Source: Phycisphaerales bacterium
GTDB taxonomy: Bacteria > Planctomycetota > Phycisphaerae > Phycisphaerales > SM1A02
NCBI GenBank assembly: GCA_022447205.1
Contig: JAKVBQ010000010.1
Location: 1-64,000, forward strand
DNA: 64,000 bases
Direction of reading: 5' to 3'
Positions 47,003-56,091 of this stretch are shown here, one piece after another. The notes beneath the pieces were generated by a model that saw nothing but the letters and a program-made list of their open reading frames with translations, was not told where the DNA came from and did no database searches. The position numbers were made by a program, and so were the translations under genes. Every line of letters begins with the position of its first letter. The first letter of the stretch is position 1.

Positions 47003-48013
47003 TCAGGAGTCCGCTTCCTCCGGCGTGTCATCCATCGGATCGATCGGGTCGCTCCCCCGGGGAGCTCCTCCGGTGTAGATCACGAGATCCGCCCGATCTC
47101 GATCCGCCTCCTGCAACGCTCGCCGATCCTCGTTGATGGTCGAGGCATAGAAGACATCGACCAGCGGATTCCGGTCATGGATCACCTCGACGGTCCCTCC
47201 GGCGAAGTCGCCGTGGAAGCGTCCCACCAACAGGATCACCTTCCCGGCGTCGTGGTAGGCGTTCAGGGTCGAGTCCGCCATGGTGGCATCCCAGATCTGC
47301 TGGGCTCGCAGCACGCTGTCGACCCTGTCGGGATCGACGTCGTTGTCGTGCTCCTGCATCAACGCCTCGAGTCGTCGGCGGTACGCCCCCTGGTGGATCG
47401 ACGAGGGGATGACGTAGAGCGCTCGATCGGTCTCCGATCTTCGGGCAAGCGTCTCCCATCCCTCGACGCGTCCCATCGTGACGAATCTTCGTGGGGCGTT
47501 GGCGGCAACCACCGCCGCACCCTTCCGGGCCGCCGCATCCACGATCGGCAGGTAGAACTCGACGAAGCGACTCCGGGCGCCTTCACTTGACGTGACCGCG
47601 TCGAGCAGTGCATCCCGGTCGATGGTGCCGGTGAGATAGGCATCGACGGCCGCCTGCTCGTCACGCTCGAGCATCTCCAGTGCGATCGCGGTGTCCGGCC
47701 AGCTCGCAAGGGTCTGCTCCACCACGGCCAGCTGGAACCTGTGGGCCACTTCGTCATCGTGTTCCTCGCCGAGGACCACGACATCCGCACCAGCCACGCC
47801 CTGCATCAGGTCCGACCAGGTCGCGACCAGACCGGTGTCCCCCTCGAACATCGGCAGCCCGGTGGGTGCCCATGGATGTGCGGGGACGGTTGCGGTCCGA
47901 ATCAAGCCGTCCTCGGTTCGGGGCAGGGGGTGTCCGGGCGTGGTGCAGCCCATCGGTGCGACGGTCATCGAGGCCGTGCAGATGATCAGGATGCTCGTGC
48001 GGTGGTCGATCAT
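47003..48013 (-). CDS. ChaN-like lipoprotein (DUF399)
   Basis: 336 residues. A lipoprotein signal ends M-G-C near residue 23. The ChaN-like domain shows V-V-V-L-G-E-E-H-D-D near residue 80, I-A-L-E-M-L-E near 110, A-N-A-P-R-R near 170 and a late V-I-L-L-V-G-R-F-H-G-D-F, where family members have G-x-x-H. In the characterised Campylobacter ChaN the E-x-H residues bind haem; whether that holds here is unknown. The C-terminus is acidic and probably disordered. Confidence 0.85.
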   Translation of the reverse strand: MIDHRTSILIICTASMTVAPMGCTTPGHPLPRTEDGLIRTATVPAHPWAPTGLPMFEGDTGLVATWSDLMQGVAGADVVVLGEEHDDEVAHRFQLAVVEQTLASWPDTAIALEMLERDEQAAVDAYLTGTIDRDALLDAVTSSEGARSRFVEFYLPIVDAAARKGAAVVAANAPRRFVTMGRVEGWETLARRSETDRALYVIPSSIHQGAYRRRLEALMQEHDNDVDPDRVDSVLRAQQIWDATMADSTLNAYHDAGKVILLVGRFHGDFAGGTVEVIHDRNPLVDVFYASTINEDRRALQEADRDRADLVIYTGGAPRGSDPIDPMDDTPEEADS

Positions 48014-48149
48014 GTTCGGTCTCCACGATCCCCGATCATCCTTCGGCGGTCAAACCGGCACCCGCCCTCGTCCGGGGGCGCACGTATTTCGTGAGTTCAC
48101 GCGTTCTTCTCGCGCTTTCTGCAGGGCGAGCACGCTACACTCTTGAGCC

Positions 48150-49010
48150 ATGGCAAACACCAAGTCGAAGAAGAAGGGCAGCAAGCGCCGCCAGAAGAAG
48201 AAGGCCGGCAAGGGCTGGATGACAGCTGAAACGGCTGATCGTCATGATCTGTACGAACGCTCCGTGCAGAACACCGAATCCGAGATCGACTTCGTCGATC
48301 AGACCTGGATGGAACTGCGCGGTCGTCACGCGACCAGCCTGCGCGAGGACTTCTGCGGAACCGCCCAGAGCAGCGTGGAGTGGGTGACTCGTCGTCCGGA
48401 CAACGTCGCGACCGGCGTCGACCTCGACGAGGAAGTCGTGGCCTGGGGCCGTGACCGCACCGAGGGTCGACTCGACGAGGAGCAGCAGTCCAGGCTCGAG
48501 ATCATCATCGATGATGTCCGGACCGCCGAGGTCCCGCCCGTCGACACGGTCCTCGCGATGAACTTCAGCTACTACCTCTTCAAGACCCGTGAGGGTCTGA
48601 GGGGATACTTCTCCCGCGTGCACGAGGGCCTGGTCGATGACGGGCTCTTCATCCTCGATTCCTATGGAGGCAGCGAGTCCTTCGAGGAGATGGAGGAGGA
48701 ACGCGACCTCGACGGTTTCACCTACGTGTGGGACCAGCATCACTACAACCCGATCAGCGGTGACGTGATCAACAAGATCCACTTCAAGTTCCCCGACGGG
48801 ACGGAGATCGAGAACGCCTTCACCTACGAATGGCGACTCTGGACCCTGCCCGAATTGCAGGAGCTGCTCCTCGAGTCGGGTTTCTCCAACGTGACGATCT
48901 ACTGGGAGGGGACCGAAGAGGAATCCGAGGAAGGTGATGGTGTTTTCGTGCCCACCACCACCGGCGAGGCCTGTGCGGGCTGGATCGCCTACATCGTCGC
49001 GGAGAAATGA
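48150..49010 (+). CDS. SAM-dependent methyltransferase with Lys-rich N-terminus
   Basis: 286 residues. The first 22 residues are very basic (K-S-K-K-K-G-S-K-R-R-Q-K-K-K), probably binding nucleic acid or ribosome. A class I methyltransferase follows: L-R-E-D-F-C-G-T-A near residue 63 (motif I variant), G-V-D-L-D near residue 90, and M-N-F-S-Y-Y-L-F near 135. The C-terminal part is acidic (W-E-G-T-E-E-E-S-E-E). The target is unknown. No ribosome site is seen; a -10-like TACACT at 48136-48141 ends only eight bases before the ATG, so a leaderless message is possible. Confidence 0.82.
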   Translation: MANTKSKKKGSKRRQKKKAGKGWMTAETADRHDLYERSVQNTESEIDFVDQTWMELRGRHATSLREDFCGTAQSSVEWVTRRPDNVATGVDLDEEVVAWGRDRTEGRLDEEQQSRLEIIIDDVRTAEVPPVDTVLAMNFSYYLFKTREGLRGYFSRVHEGLVDDGLFILDSYGGSESFEEMEEERDLDGFTYVWDQHHYNPISGDVINKIHFKFPDGTEIENAFTYEWRLWTLPELQELLLESGFSNVTIYWEGTEEESEEGDGVFVPTTTGEACAGWIAYIVAEK

Positions 49011-49048
49011 GAGGACCGGCCCGGGTCAACTGAATCCTGGTCCGACTG

Positions 49049-50044
49049 ATGCTCCAGACCGCCCCTGAACACATCCAGATCGCCAAGGTCGTCCACCACG
49101 AACTCGAGAAGGTCGAGCGGATCTTCTGCGAGCAGCTCGCGAGCGACCTCCCGGTCGTCAACGACCTCTGTCACCATGTCGAGCGTTATCGAGGCAAGAT
49201 GCTTCGTCCCTCGATGGTGCTTCTCACCGGCCTTGCCGTCTCCGGCGAGCCGTGTGACGGATCCGCGCTCCTTCCCGAGCACCTGACCGTGGCGACGGTC
49301 GTCGAGATGATCCACATGGCGACGCTCGTCCACGACGATGTCCTCGACGAGGCAAGCGTGCGACGTCGTGGCGCAACGGTGAACACCCTTCGTGGGAACG
49401 AGACCGCGGTGATGCTGGGGGACTACCTGATCTCCAATGCATTCCACCTCTGTTCCCGAGCCGGTGATCCTCTGCTCAACGAGATGCTCGGCCAGGTGAC
49501 CAACACGCTCTGTGAGGGTGAGCTCGTGCAGCTCTCGCACCGGGACGATCTCTCGCTCGACCAGGCCACCTACATCGAGATCGTGCGACGAAAGACCGCC
49601 GCGCTCGTCGGTGTCAGCTGCCGCCTGGGGGCACGCTTCTCCGGTGCGGATGACGCTTTGCAGGATGCCATGGATCGCTTCGGCAGTTCACTGGGCATCG
49701 CCTTCCAGATTCAGGACGACCTGCTCGACCTTGCCGGTGATCCGGATGTCGTCGGGAAGTCGATCGGCCGGGATCTTGCCACCGGCAAGATGACCCTGCC
49801 CGTCATTCTCCACCTCGCATCCGAAGTGGGTCACGCTCGCGGTGAGACGCTCAGGCTGATCGAGGCGCGCGATGCCGACGGTCTTCGTCGACGCCTGATC
49901 GAGGATGGCGCCGTGGATCGGGCGCGTGCCCACGCCGAAGAACTGGTTTCGGAGGCCAAGCTCGAACTCGAGCGCCTGCCGATGTCCAGCGCCCGCGACC
50001 TCCTCGGGACCCTCGCGGATGCGGTCATCAGTCGCGAAGCCTGA
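49049..50044 (+). CDS. Polyprenyl diphosphate synthase (trans-type)
   Basis: 331 residues. It builds the long isoprenoid chain for menaquinone from farnesyl or geranyl diphosphate and isopentenyl diphosphate. The first Asp-rich motif H-D-D-V-L-D-E near residue 91 is followed by R-R-G, and the second, Q-D-D-L-L-D-L, lies near residue 227. The K-M-R-P-type basic motif reads G-K-M-L-R-P-S. An octaprenyl/heptaprenyl synthase is likely, matching the menaquinone gene at 7652. The start codon lacks a clear ribosome site. It follows the methyltransferase by 38 bases. Confidence 0.92.
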   Translation: MLQTAPEHIQIAKVVHHELEKVERIFCEQLASDLPVVNDLCHHVERYRGKMLRPSMVLLTGLAVSGEPCDGSALLPEHLTVATVVEMIHMATLVHDDVLDEASVRRRGATVNTLRGNETAVMLGDYLISNAFHLCSRAGDPLLNEMLGQVTNTLCEGELVQLSHRDDLSLDQATYIEIVRRKTAALVGVSCRLGARFSGADDALQDAMDRFGSSLGIAFQIQDDLLDLAGDPDVVGKSIGRDLATGKMTLPVILHLASEVGHARGETLRLIEARDADGLRRRLIEDGAVDRARAHAEELVSEAKLELERLPMSSARDLLGTLADAVISREA

Positions 50045-50074
50045 CCGACGCTTCCCCGTGTTCGCATTTCATTC

Positions 50075-50094
50075 AAGGAGCCTTTGGGTTCCTT
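50075..50094. terminator. Possible short terminator between convergent genes
   Basis: AAGGAGCC (50075-50082) pairs with GGTTCCTT (50087-50094) including one G-U pair, around a TTTG loop. It lies between two convergent genes. No T run beyond the stem, so weak evidence. Confidence 0.3.
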
Positions 50095-50097
50095 CGA

Positions 50098-51276
50098 TCA
50101 GGGACGCTTCCTCGAGGCGAGCCACGCCGACCATCGTGCGGCAGGGGGAGCCATCATCTGGATGGCTCCCTGGCTTTCGACGAGTTCCCGGTTCGCCTTG
50201 ACGATCGGGTCGAGGATGGCCTCGTTCAGACTGTTCGGATGCCCCTGCCATCGCACCACCCAGTCGCTGCTGAGCACGACCACGTGTGGAATGCCCCTGA
50301 CCTGGAAGAAGTTCTTCAGTCTGCTGGAGGTGTCCGTGGCGAGGCCGTAGCGGAAGTCGTTCATCTTCAGGTTCCGCTTGATCATCTCCGCCTTGAAGTC
50401 GTCCTCGTCGGAGAGACCCACGCAGACGATGTCGGTGCCGTATTCGTCCTGCAGCTGGTTCATGTGCGGAATGGCCCTGATGCATGGGCCGCACCAGGTC
50501 GCCCAGAAGTCGATCACGACCACCTTGCCGTTGGCGGTGCTGACCGGTTCCTTCCACATCCGCTCGACGTAGAACTCCGGTGCGACCTCGCCTCGCTTGT
50601 CCGCGCTGGAGCCGACCGGCGTGTCATAGGTCGGGAAGGAGAGCTTCTCGTTCAATGCCTCGATCTCGGTCTCCCTGTCGCGCGGTGACTTCGAGGCGTC
50701 ATGAGGTTCCGCGAGCAGTTTCTCGGCGGCCGGCACGATCTTGCTCGCCTCCAGGCCTGCGTAGCGCACCGTTCCCTGTCGATCGACCAGGTAGGTCAGC
50801 GGCCTCCGGAAGGCGCCCACCGCATCGCACCACTCGCCCTTCTCGTCGACCAGGACGGGGATCTCCAGTTCAAGCATGGGCAACGCCCGCTCGATTCGTT
50901 CGAGATCCTCCGGGGTGTGCACGCCGATCGCGACGAAATCCTCGTTGCCTTCCAGTGGTTCGATCGCTCGCTCGATCCGCAGTGCCGCATTCCTTCCCGC
51001 ACCCCTGGTGCTGAAGGTCTGGACCAGGACGACCTTGCCCCGGAGGCTCTCCATGCTCGGTCCGTCCTGCCCGTGCCATCGACTCGACTCGGGGAACTCG
51101 GGCGCGGCCCAGCCCATCGATCGTCGGACCGTGTCCGCATCCTGCCTGGGAAGCGTCTCAAGCCACCGTCGTTCCTCGTCGGTCATGGTGGCCTGCGGGG
51201 CCGGGGCAGCGTGGATGATCGAGGCCAGGAGCACGGGGGCGAGCAAGGCCGGAAGGAGTCGACTGCGTGGTGTCAT
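50098..51276 (-). CDS. Exported protein with two thioredoxin-like domains (redoxin + TlpA type)
   Basis: 392 residues from the ATG at 51276, after GGAG with seven bases spacing; a signal peptide covers about the first 24 residues. The first thioredoxin fold (about residues 55-190) carries F-S-T-R-G-A-G-R where an active site C-x-x-C would be, so it is probably inactive; Y-L-V-D-R-Q-G-T-V-R-Y closes it. The second (about 230-370) has F-W-A-T-W-C-G-P-C, a full TlpA-like redox site. It may reduce or guide disulfides in the envelope. No cytochrome maturation genes are nearby. Confidence 0.88.
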   Translation of the reverse strand: MTPRSRLLPALLAPVLLASIIHAAPAPQATMTDEERRWLETLPRQDADTVRRSMGWAAPEFPESSRWHGQDGPSMESLRGKVVLVQTFSTRGAGRNAALRIERAIEPLEGNEDFVAIGVHTPEDLERIERALPMLELEIPVLVDEKGEWCDAVGAFRRPLTYLVDRQGTVRYAGLEASKIVPAAEKLLAEPHDASKSPRDRETEIEALNEKLSFPTYDTPVGSSADKRGEVAPEFYVERMWKEPVSTANGKVVVIDFWATWCGPCIRAIPHMNQLQDEYGTDIVCVGLSDEDDFKAEMIKRNLKMNDFRYGLATDTSSRLKNFFQVRGIPHVVVLSSDWVVRWQGHPNSLNEAILDPIVKANRELVESQGAIQMMAPPAARWSAWLASRKRP

Positions 51277-51372
51277 GATGGTTCTCCGAGAATGTCTCTG
51301 TTCCTGCACAGTCTATGGTCCGCGTCATGATCGGATACGGATCCCGCGAAATCGATGCTCCTGCCCACCGGT

Positions 51373-52215
51373 TCAGCCTGGATAGGGCGCGTTGTCGATC
51401 AATCGAAGCCCGTCCAGCGTCGCCGCGATCAGGGCCCGCATCGGTCTTCCGTCGTCCGAGACCGCTTCCAGCGTCTCCGCATCACGGATCACGGCGTACT
51501 GGATCTCCAGGTCGTGGGCATCGAGGACCTCGGCCATGGAAGCCTCGGCTTCCCGAGGCGTTTCCGCCTGTCCGGCCGCCTGCAGTGCACGGTAGGGTCC
51601 AAGTGCGCGCTCACGGGTGTCGGAGGTCAGGCGCACGTTACGTGAACTCATCGCGAGTCCGTCCGGCTCCCGGATGGTCGGGCATCCGATGACCTCGATC
51701 CCTTCGAAGCGCTCCGCCTGTTCCTGGACCATCGATCGGATCACCATGAACTGCTGGTAATCCTTCTCCCCGAAGATGGCGGGACCCGGTCGGACGAGAT
51801 CGAAGAGCCGTCCGACCACCAGGCACACCCCGCCGAAGAAATGGCGACGACAGGCGTCTTCCAGACCCGGCCTGGTCGCGACCTCGGGCAGCTGGATCGC
51901 GGCGGCGCCCCGCTCCGCGGCCCTGGAGCCTCCCGGATACACGACCTGCTCGTCCGGAATGAAGATGACGTCCGCGCCAGCCTCTCGTGCCCGTTCGATG
52001 TCATCTTCCCGGGTCCGCGGGTAGGTCGCGAGATCCTCGTTCGGGGCGAACTGCGTGGGGTTCACGAAGATCGATACCACGACCTGATGCCCCAGTCCGG
52101 CAGCATGCCTGATCAGCGAGACATGGCCTTCATGGAGTGCCCCCATGGTGGGGACGAAGGCGGGGCGTTCCCCCAGGGCACCGGCCAGTTCTGTCTCTTC
52201 GGCGGTCACTTGCAC
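51373..52215 (-). CDS. panC: Pantothenate synthetase
   Basis: 280 residues from the GTG at 52215; the open frame extends upstream, but this start gives the normal length. It joins pantoate and beta-alanine with ATP to make pantothenate. Marks: P-T-M-G-A-L-H-E-G-H near residue 25 (ATP-binding HxGH), V-S-I-F-V-N-P-T-Q-F, G-E-K-D-Y-Q-Q and M-S-S-R-N-V-R-L (KMSKS-like). Divergent from iscS. No panB or panD is in the window. Confidence 0.93.
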   Translation of the reverse strand: MQVTAEETELAGALGERPAFVPTMGALHEGHVSLIRHAAGLGHQVVVSIFVNPTQFAPNEDLATYPRTREDDIERAREAGADVIFIPDEQVVYPGGSRAAERGAAAIQLPEVATRPGLEDACRRHFFGGVCLVVGRLFDLVRPGPAIFGEKDYQQFMVIRSMVQEQAERFEGIEVIGCPTIREPDGLAMSSRNVRLTSDTRERALGPYRALQAAGQAETPREAEASMAEVLDAHDLEIQYAVIRDAETLEAVSDDGRPMRALIAATLDGLRLIDNAPYPG

Positions 52216-52298
52216 CCCCAGAAGATACCCATTCCGCCCTGCGGGACCAATGTGGGGGATGATGACGCCTGCAGATGGTCCTGAACGCCGAACACTGG

Positions 52299-52304
52299 TA
52301 AAAT
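52299..52304 (+). promoter_or_regulatory. Possible -10 box upstream of iscS
   Basis: TAAAAT stands out in GC-rich surroundings, 82 bases before the iscS start. No good -35 box is seen at the expected distance. Confidence 0.3.
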
Positions 52305-52385
52305 GATGCATCAGATCCGTTGGCTGCCACCCATGTCTCGGGCCAGCCGGTGCGGACCCTTGAACTGCTGTAGGAGACCTCCCTG

Positions 52386-53624
52386 ATGTCGATCGAACTC
52401 CCGATCTACATGGACAACGCCTCGACGACCCGGACCGACCCGCGAGTGGTCGAGGCGATGCTGCCCTTCTTCACCGAGACCTACGGAAACTCCGCCAGTC
52501 GGAACCACTCCTTCGGTTGGGCCGGTGAGGGCGCCGTCACCCTCGCCCGCGAGCAGGCCGCCTCTCTGATCGGCTCCGGGCCCAAGGAGATCATCTGGAC
52601 TTCGGGGGCGACCGAGAGCAACAACCTCGCGATCAAGGGCGCAGCCCGCATGATGGCGAAGGGACCTGCCGGCAGCTCCTCCCGCGGGCACATCATCACC
52701 GCGATCCACGAGCACAAGGCCGTCCTCGATCCCTGCAAGAGGCTCGAACGGGAAGGCTTCGACGTCACCTATCTCGAGCCTGGTTCCGACGGGATCATCA
52801 CCTGCGCCATGGTCGAGTCCGCCATGCGGGAGGACACGATCCTGGTGACGATCATGTGGGCCAACAACGAGCTCGGCACGATCAACGAGGTCCCCGAGAT
52901 GGGCGCCCTCTGCCACGATCGCGGCGTCCTCATGCACACCGACGCCACCCAGTGGGTCGGCAAGATGCCCACCGATGTCGAGCGTGACAACATCGATCTC
53001 ATGAGCTTCTCCGGGCACAAGTTCTACGGTCCGAACGGTGTCGGCGCGCTCTTCATTCGCCGTCGCCGACCTCGCGTCCGCATCGAGGCGATGATCGAGG
53101 GTGGGGGGCACGAGAGAGGCATGCGTTCGGGGACACTCAATGTTCCCGGCATCGTCGGTTTCGGCAAGGCCTGTGAACTCTGTGCCGAGGAGATGTCCGG
53201 AGAGGCCGAGCGACTTCTCGGCTTCAGGAACCGCCTCGAAACCGAGTTGAGTTCCCAGCTCGACGTCGTGACCATCAACGGACATCCGACGAGACGCCTC
53301 CCGCATCTCACGAACATCTCATTCGGGTTCGTCGAGGGCGAGTCGCTCATGATGGGTGTCAGCGACATCGCCTGTTCATCGGGGAGCGCCTGCACCAGTG
53401 CAAGCCTGGAACCCAGCTATGTTCTCAAGGCCCTCGGGATCGGTGACGACTTCGCCCATTCCTCGCTTCGGCTGAGTATGGGACGTTGGACGACTTCGGA
53501 GGAGGTCGATTATGCGATCGCCTCGATCGTGAAGTCGGTCAACCACCTCCGTGCAATGAGTCCGCTCTATGATCTTCACAATGAGGGCATTGATATCAAT
53601 GCCATCGACTGGCAGAGCCATTGA
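52386..53624 (+). CDS. iscS: Cysteine desulfurase
   Basis: 412 residues, aminotransferase class V. It takes sulfur from cysteine for Fe-S clusters. Marks: Y-M-D-N-A-S-T-T near the N-terminus, T-S-G-A-T-E-S-N-N near residue 75, the PLP lysine in S-G-H-K-F-Y-G-P-N near residue 215, and the catalytic-loop Cys in S-S-G-S-A-C-T-S near residue 335. GGAG lies eight bases upstream. First gene of the operon iscS-iscU-iscA; iscR, hscA, hscB and fdx are absent. Confidence 0.96.
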   Translation: MSIELPIYMDNASTTRTDPRVVEAMLPFFTETYGNSASRNHSFGWAGEGAVTLAREQAASLIGSGPKEIIWTSGATESNNLAIKGAARMMAKGPAGSSSRGHIITAIHEHKAVLDPCKRLEREGFDVTYLEPGSDGIITCAMVESAMREDTILVTIMWANNELGTINEVPEMGALCHDRGVLMHTDATQWVGKMPTDVERDNIDLMSFSGHKFYGPNGVGALFIRRRRPRVRIEAMIEGGGHERGMRSGTLNVPGIVGFGKACELCAEEMSGEAERLLGFRNRLETELSSQLDVVTINGHPTRRLPHLTNISFGFVEGESLMMGVSDIACSSGSACTSASLEPSYVLKALGIGDDFAHSSLRLSMGRWTTSEEVDYAIASIVKSVNHLRAMSPLYDLHNEGIDINAIDWQSH

Positions 53625-53686
53625 TCGAAGGCTCTTCAGCGCCTATCGTTATCCAGTAATCGTTTAACCAACTGAAGGTGACTGCC

Positions 53687-54109
53687 TTGGCATACAGCAA
53701 GAAGGTCGTTGAACACTACGAGAATCCCCAGAATGTCGGTTCGTTCGGAACCTCCAGCGAGGTCAAGGACCGGGATGACATCGGGGTCGGCATCGTCGGC
53801 GCTCCCGAATGCGGGGACGTCATGCAGCTCCAGATCCGGGTCGGAGACGACGGGGTCATCGAGGACGCACGCTTCAAGTGCTTCGGTTGCGGTTCCGCGA
53901 TCGCCTCGAGCTCCCTGGCCACCGAATGGATCAAGGGGCGCACCGTCGATGACGCGATGAACATCAAGAACACGGAGATCGTGGAGGAGCTGAGCCTTCC
54001 CCCGGTCAAGATCCACTGTTCCGTACTCGCCGAGGATTCCATCCGAAGCGCCATCGCCGATTACAAGAAGAAGAACGGCCACGAAGAGGCCGATTCCCAC
54101 AGTCACTGA
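53687..54109 (+). CDS. iscU: Fe-S cluster scaffold protein
   Basis: 140 residues from a TTG at 53687 (M-A-Y-S-K-K-V-V-E-H-Y-E-N-P), which follows AAGGTGA by five bases and matches the usual IscU start; a GTG nine bases earlier has no such spacing. The three cluster ligands are present: Cys in A-P-E-C-G-D, Cys in C-F-G-C-G-S-A, and Cys in K-I-H-C-S-V-L-A-E. It assembles the cluster before transfer. The L-P-P-V-K motif that HscA recognises survives (L-P-P-V-K), although no HscA gene is nearby. The C-terminus is His/Glu-rich. Confidence 0.95.
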   Translation: MAYSKKVVEHYENPQNVGSFGTSSEVKDRDDIGVGIVGAPECGDVMQLQIRVGDDGVIEDARFKCFGCGSAIASSSLATEWIKGRTVDDAMNIKNTEIVEELSLPPVKIHCSVLAEDSIRSAIADYKKKNGHEEADSHSH

Positions 54110-54125
54110 ACCGGAGTTCCGTTCG

Positions 54126-54494
54126 ATGTCAGTCACCGTTACCGATACCGCAGCTCGAGAGATCGACACCATCATCCGCCAGCAGGAACTCGATCCTGCC
54201 ACCATCCGCCTTCGGGTCGGCGTGAAGGGTGGAGGGTGCAGCGGTTTCTCCTACCTGCTCGATCTCACCGAAGTCCAGAAGGACAGCGATGAGAGCTGGG
54301 CTGTTCCGTTCAAGGTCACCGACAACGGCGAGGATCGCGAGGGCGCCATCACCGTGGTCTGCGACCCGAAGTCCTACCTCTACCTCAACGGGACCACCAT
54401 CGACTTCAAGGACGAGCTGATGGGACGGGGATTCGTCTTCAACAACCCCAACGCCACCACGACCTGTGGTTGCGGTTCGAGCTTCTCGGCCTGA
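54126..54494 (+). CDS. iscA: Iron-sulfur carrier protein, A-type
   Basis: 122 residues of the HesB/IscA/SufA family. The three conserved Cys are visible: in G-G-C-S-G-F near residue 39 and in the C-terminal C-G-C-G-S-S-F. It transfers clusters to target enzymes. It begins 17 bases after iscU and is the last gene before a strong terminator. Which of IscA, SufA or ErpA it serves as cannot be told from sequence. Confidence 0.92.
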   Translation: MSVTVTDTAAREIDTIIRQQELDPATIRLRVGVKGGGCSGFSYLLDLTEVQKDSDESWAVPFKVTDNGEDREGAITVVCDPKSYLYLNGTTIDFKDELMGRGFVFNNPNATTTCGCGSSFSA

Positions 54495-54528
54495 CACCGG
54501 CAGCAGCTCACTGAAACACGACAAGCCG

Positions 54529-54561
54529 ACGGCCCGTACGCGAGCGTACGGGCCGTTTTTT
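54529..54561 (+). terminator. Strong intrinsic terminator after iscA
   Basis: A 12-bp perfect stem, 54529-54540 with 54545-54556, loop CGAG, followed by TTTTTT. Confidence 0.95.
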
Positions 54562-54604
54562 CCGGCAAATCGGTTCATCACAATGCTTCATGCTTCGGAG
54601 GTCG

Positions 54605-56071
54605 ATGATCGTGGGGTACCTTCTGGGCATGTACACGGCACCCTGCAGGAACCTCATGCTCGTCGTCACCTGTTCATGCGCGGCCTTCCTGTCCGCGACG
54701 GCGGAGGCTCAGTGCATCAGGGCACACCTCTTCGATGACGAGGCGATCGACACCACGCTCTTCGGTTCATCCGTATCGATCGACGGTGACATCCTCGTGG
54801 TCGGTGCGATGCTCGACACCGGAGCGGACTGGGGGAGCGGACTCCTGCATGTCTACGGACGCAATGGTGCGGTCTGGTCGAAGCGCCAGGTGCTCGAGGC
54901 TCCCGACGGCGATCTCACCGACATGCTCGGCTCCTCGGTGGACATCGACGGCGGCACGATCATCGCAGGTGCATGGTGGGACGAGGAGAACGGCGTCCGT
55001 TCCGGTTCCGCCTACATCTTCGAGGACGACGGCAACGGGGAATACATCTTCGCGGGCAAGCTGGTGGCCTCCGACGGCCTTCCCGAAGCCACCTTCGGGA
55101 GGACGGTCGCGGTGAGTGGTTCGTTGGCGGTGGTCGGAGCCCCGCTGCACGGGGCGAATGGCGCAGCTGCCGGTTCCGTCTATCTCTTCGAGCGTGGCGA
55201 GGATGGCACCTGGTCCCAGACCATGAGGATCGTTCACGATGAACTGGCGGCAGGGGACCGGTTCGGGATCTCACTCGACCTGGATGGAAACCAGCTTGCA
55301 GTCGGTTCCTCCTGGGCGGATGAGGAACGTGGTCGAGTCGATCTCTTCGAGCTCGATTCCGGCGGTGTCGTGACGCAGGTCGGCACGTTCCAGCCGCCGG
55401 GGATCGATGCAGGTGACCAGTTCGGTTTCGATGTCGCCCTCGATGGGGACCAGTTGCTCGTCGGCGCCTACCTCGACGACGAAGCCGCCGTCGATGGCGG
55501 ATCCGCCTGGTTCTACAAGAGGATCAACGGGACGTGGACGCTGGACCAGGGCCCGCTTGTCGATGACTTCATCGGTGGTGCAGGTGCCCAGCTCGGCGTT
55601 TCGGTCGATCTCCACGGAGGGATTGCCCTGATTGGTGCGCGCTACACGACCAGGCAGGGCGCTCCGGTTCGTTCCGGCGGTGTCATGGTCTGCCTGGACT
55701 TCGTTCCCGACTGGGAACCGTTCTCCTATCTCCTGTCCGATCGTCCCCAGACCGATTCGGAGTTCGGTTGGCAGGTCGGCCTCGATCGGAACTCGACGCA
55801 GCCCGGCAAGTACGCCGTGGTTTCCGCGCTCTACGAGGAGGTCTCGGTCGAGGATGACGGTGCTGCCTACATCTTCGACCTCGATGACGAGTTCTGTGGC
55901 GGGAACGAGATCGGCGATCTCAACCAGGACGGCATCGTGGATGGGGCGGACCTGACGATGCTGCTCGGGTCGTGGGGCCAGTGCGCCAAGCAGTACTGTG
56001 TCGCCGACATCAATCAGGACGGTGTCATCGACGGCACGGACCTGACCCTGCTCCTCGGTTCCTGGTCCTGA
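54605..56071 (+). CDS. Secreted FG-GAP repeat protein with dockerin-like tail
   Basis: 488 residues. A signal peptide ends near T-A-E-A-Q. The main part is a run of six or so FG-GAP-type beta-propeller blades, each with F-G-x-S-V-x-x-D-G-D and L-V-V-G-A or variants. The last 55 residues hold two EF-hand-like repeats, D-L-N-Q-D-G-I-V-D-G-A-D-L and D-I-N-Q-D-G-V-I-D-G-T-D-L, each followed by L-L-G-S-W. The start is uncertain: GGAGG lies three bases before the ATG at 54605, and a GTG at 54611 or an ATG at 54629 is possible. Role at the cell surface inferred; ligand unknown. Confidence 0.85.
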   Translation: MIVGYLLGMYTAPCRNLMLVVTCSCAAFLSATAEAQCIRAHLFDDEAIDTTLFGSSVSIDGDILVVGAMLDTGADWGSGLLHVYGRNGAVWSKRQVLEAPDGDLTDMLGSSVDIDGGTIIAGAWWDEENGVRSGSAYIFEDDGNGEYIFAGKLVASDGLPEATFGRTVAVSGSLAVVGAPLHGANGAAAGSVYLFERGEDGTWSQTMRIVHDELAAGDRFGISLDLDGNQLAVGSSWADEERGRVDLFELDSGGVVTQVGTFQPPGIDAGDQFGFDVALDGDQLLVGAYLDDEAAVDGGSAWFYKRINGTWTLDQGPLVDDFIGGAGAQLGVSVDLHGGIALIGARYTTRQGAPVRSGGVMVCLDFVPDWEPFSYLLSDRPQTDSEFGWQVGLDRNSTQPGKYAVVSALYEEVSVEDDGAAYIFDLDDEFCGGNEIGDLNQDGIVDGADLTMLLGSWGQCAKQYCVADINQDGVIDGTDLTLLLGSWS

Positions 56072-56091
56072 TCGTTCCGACCGCTCCGGGA

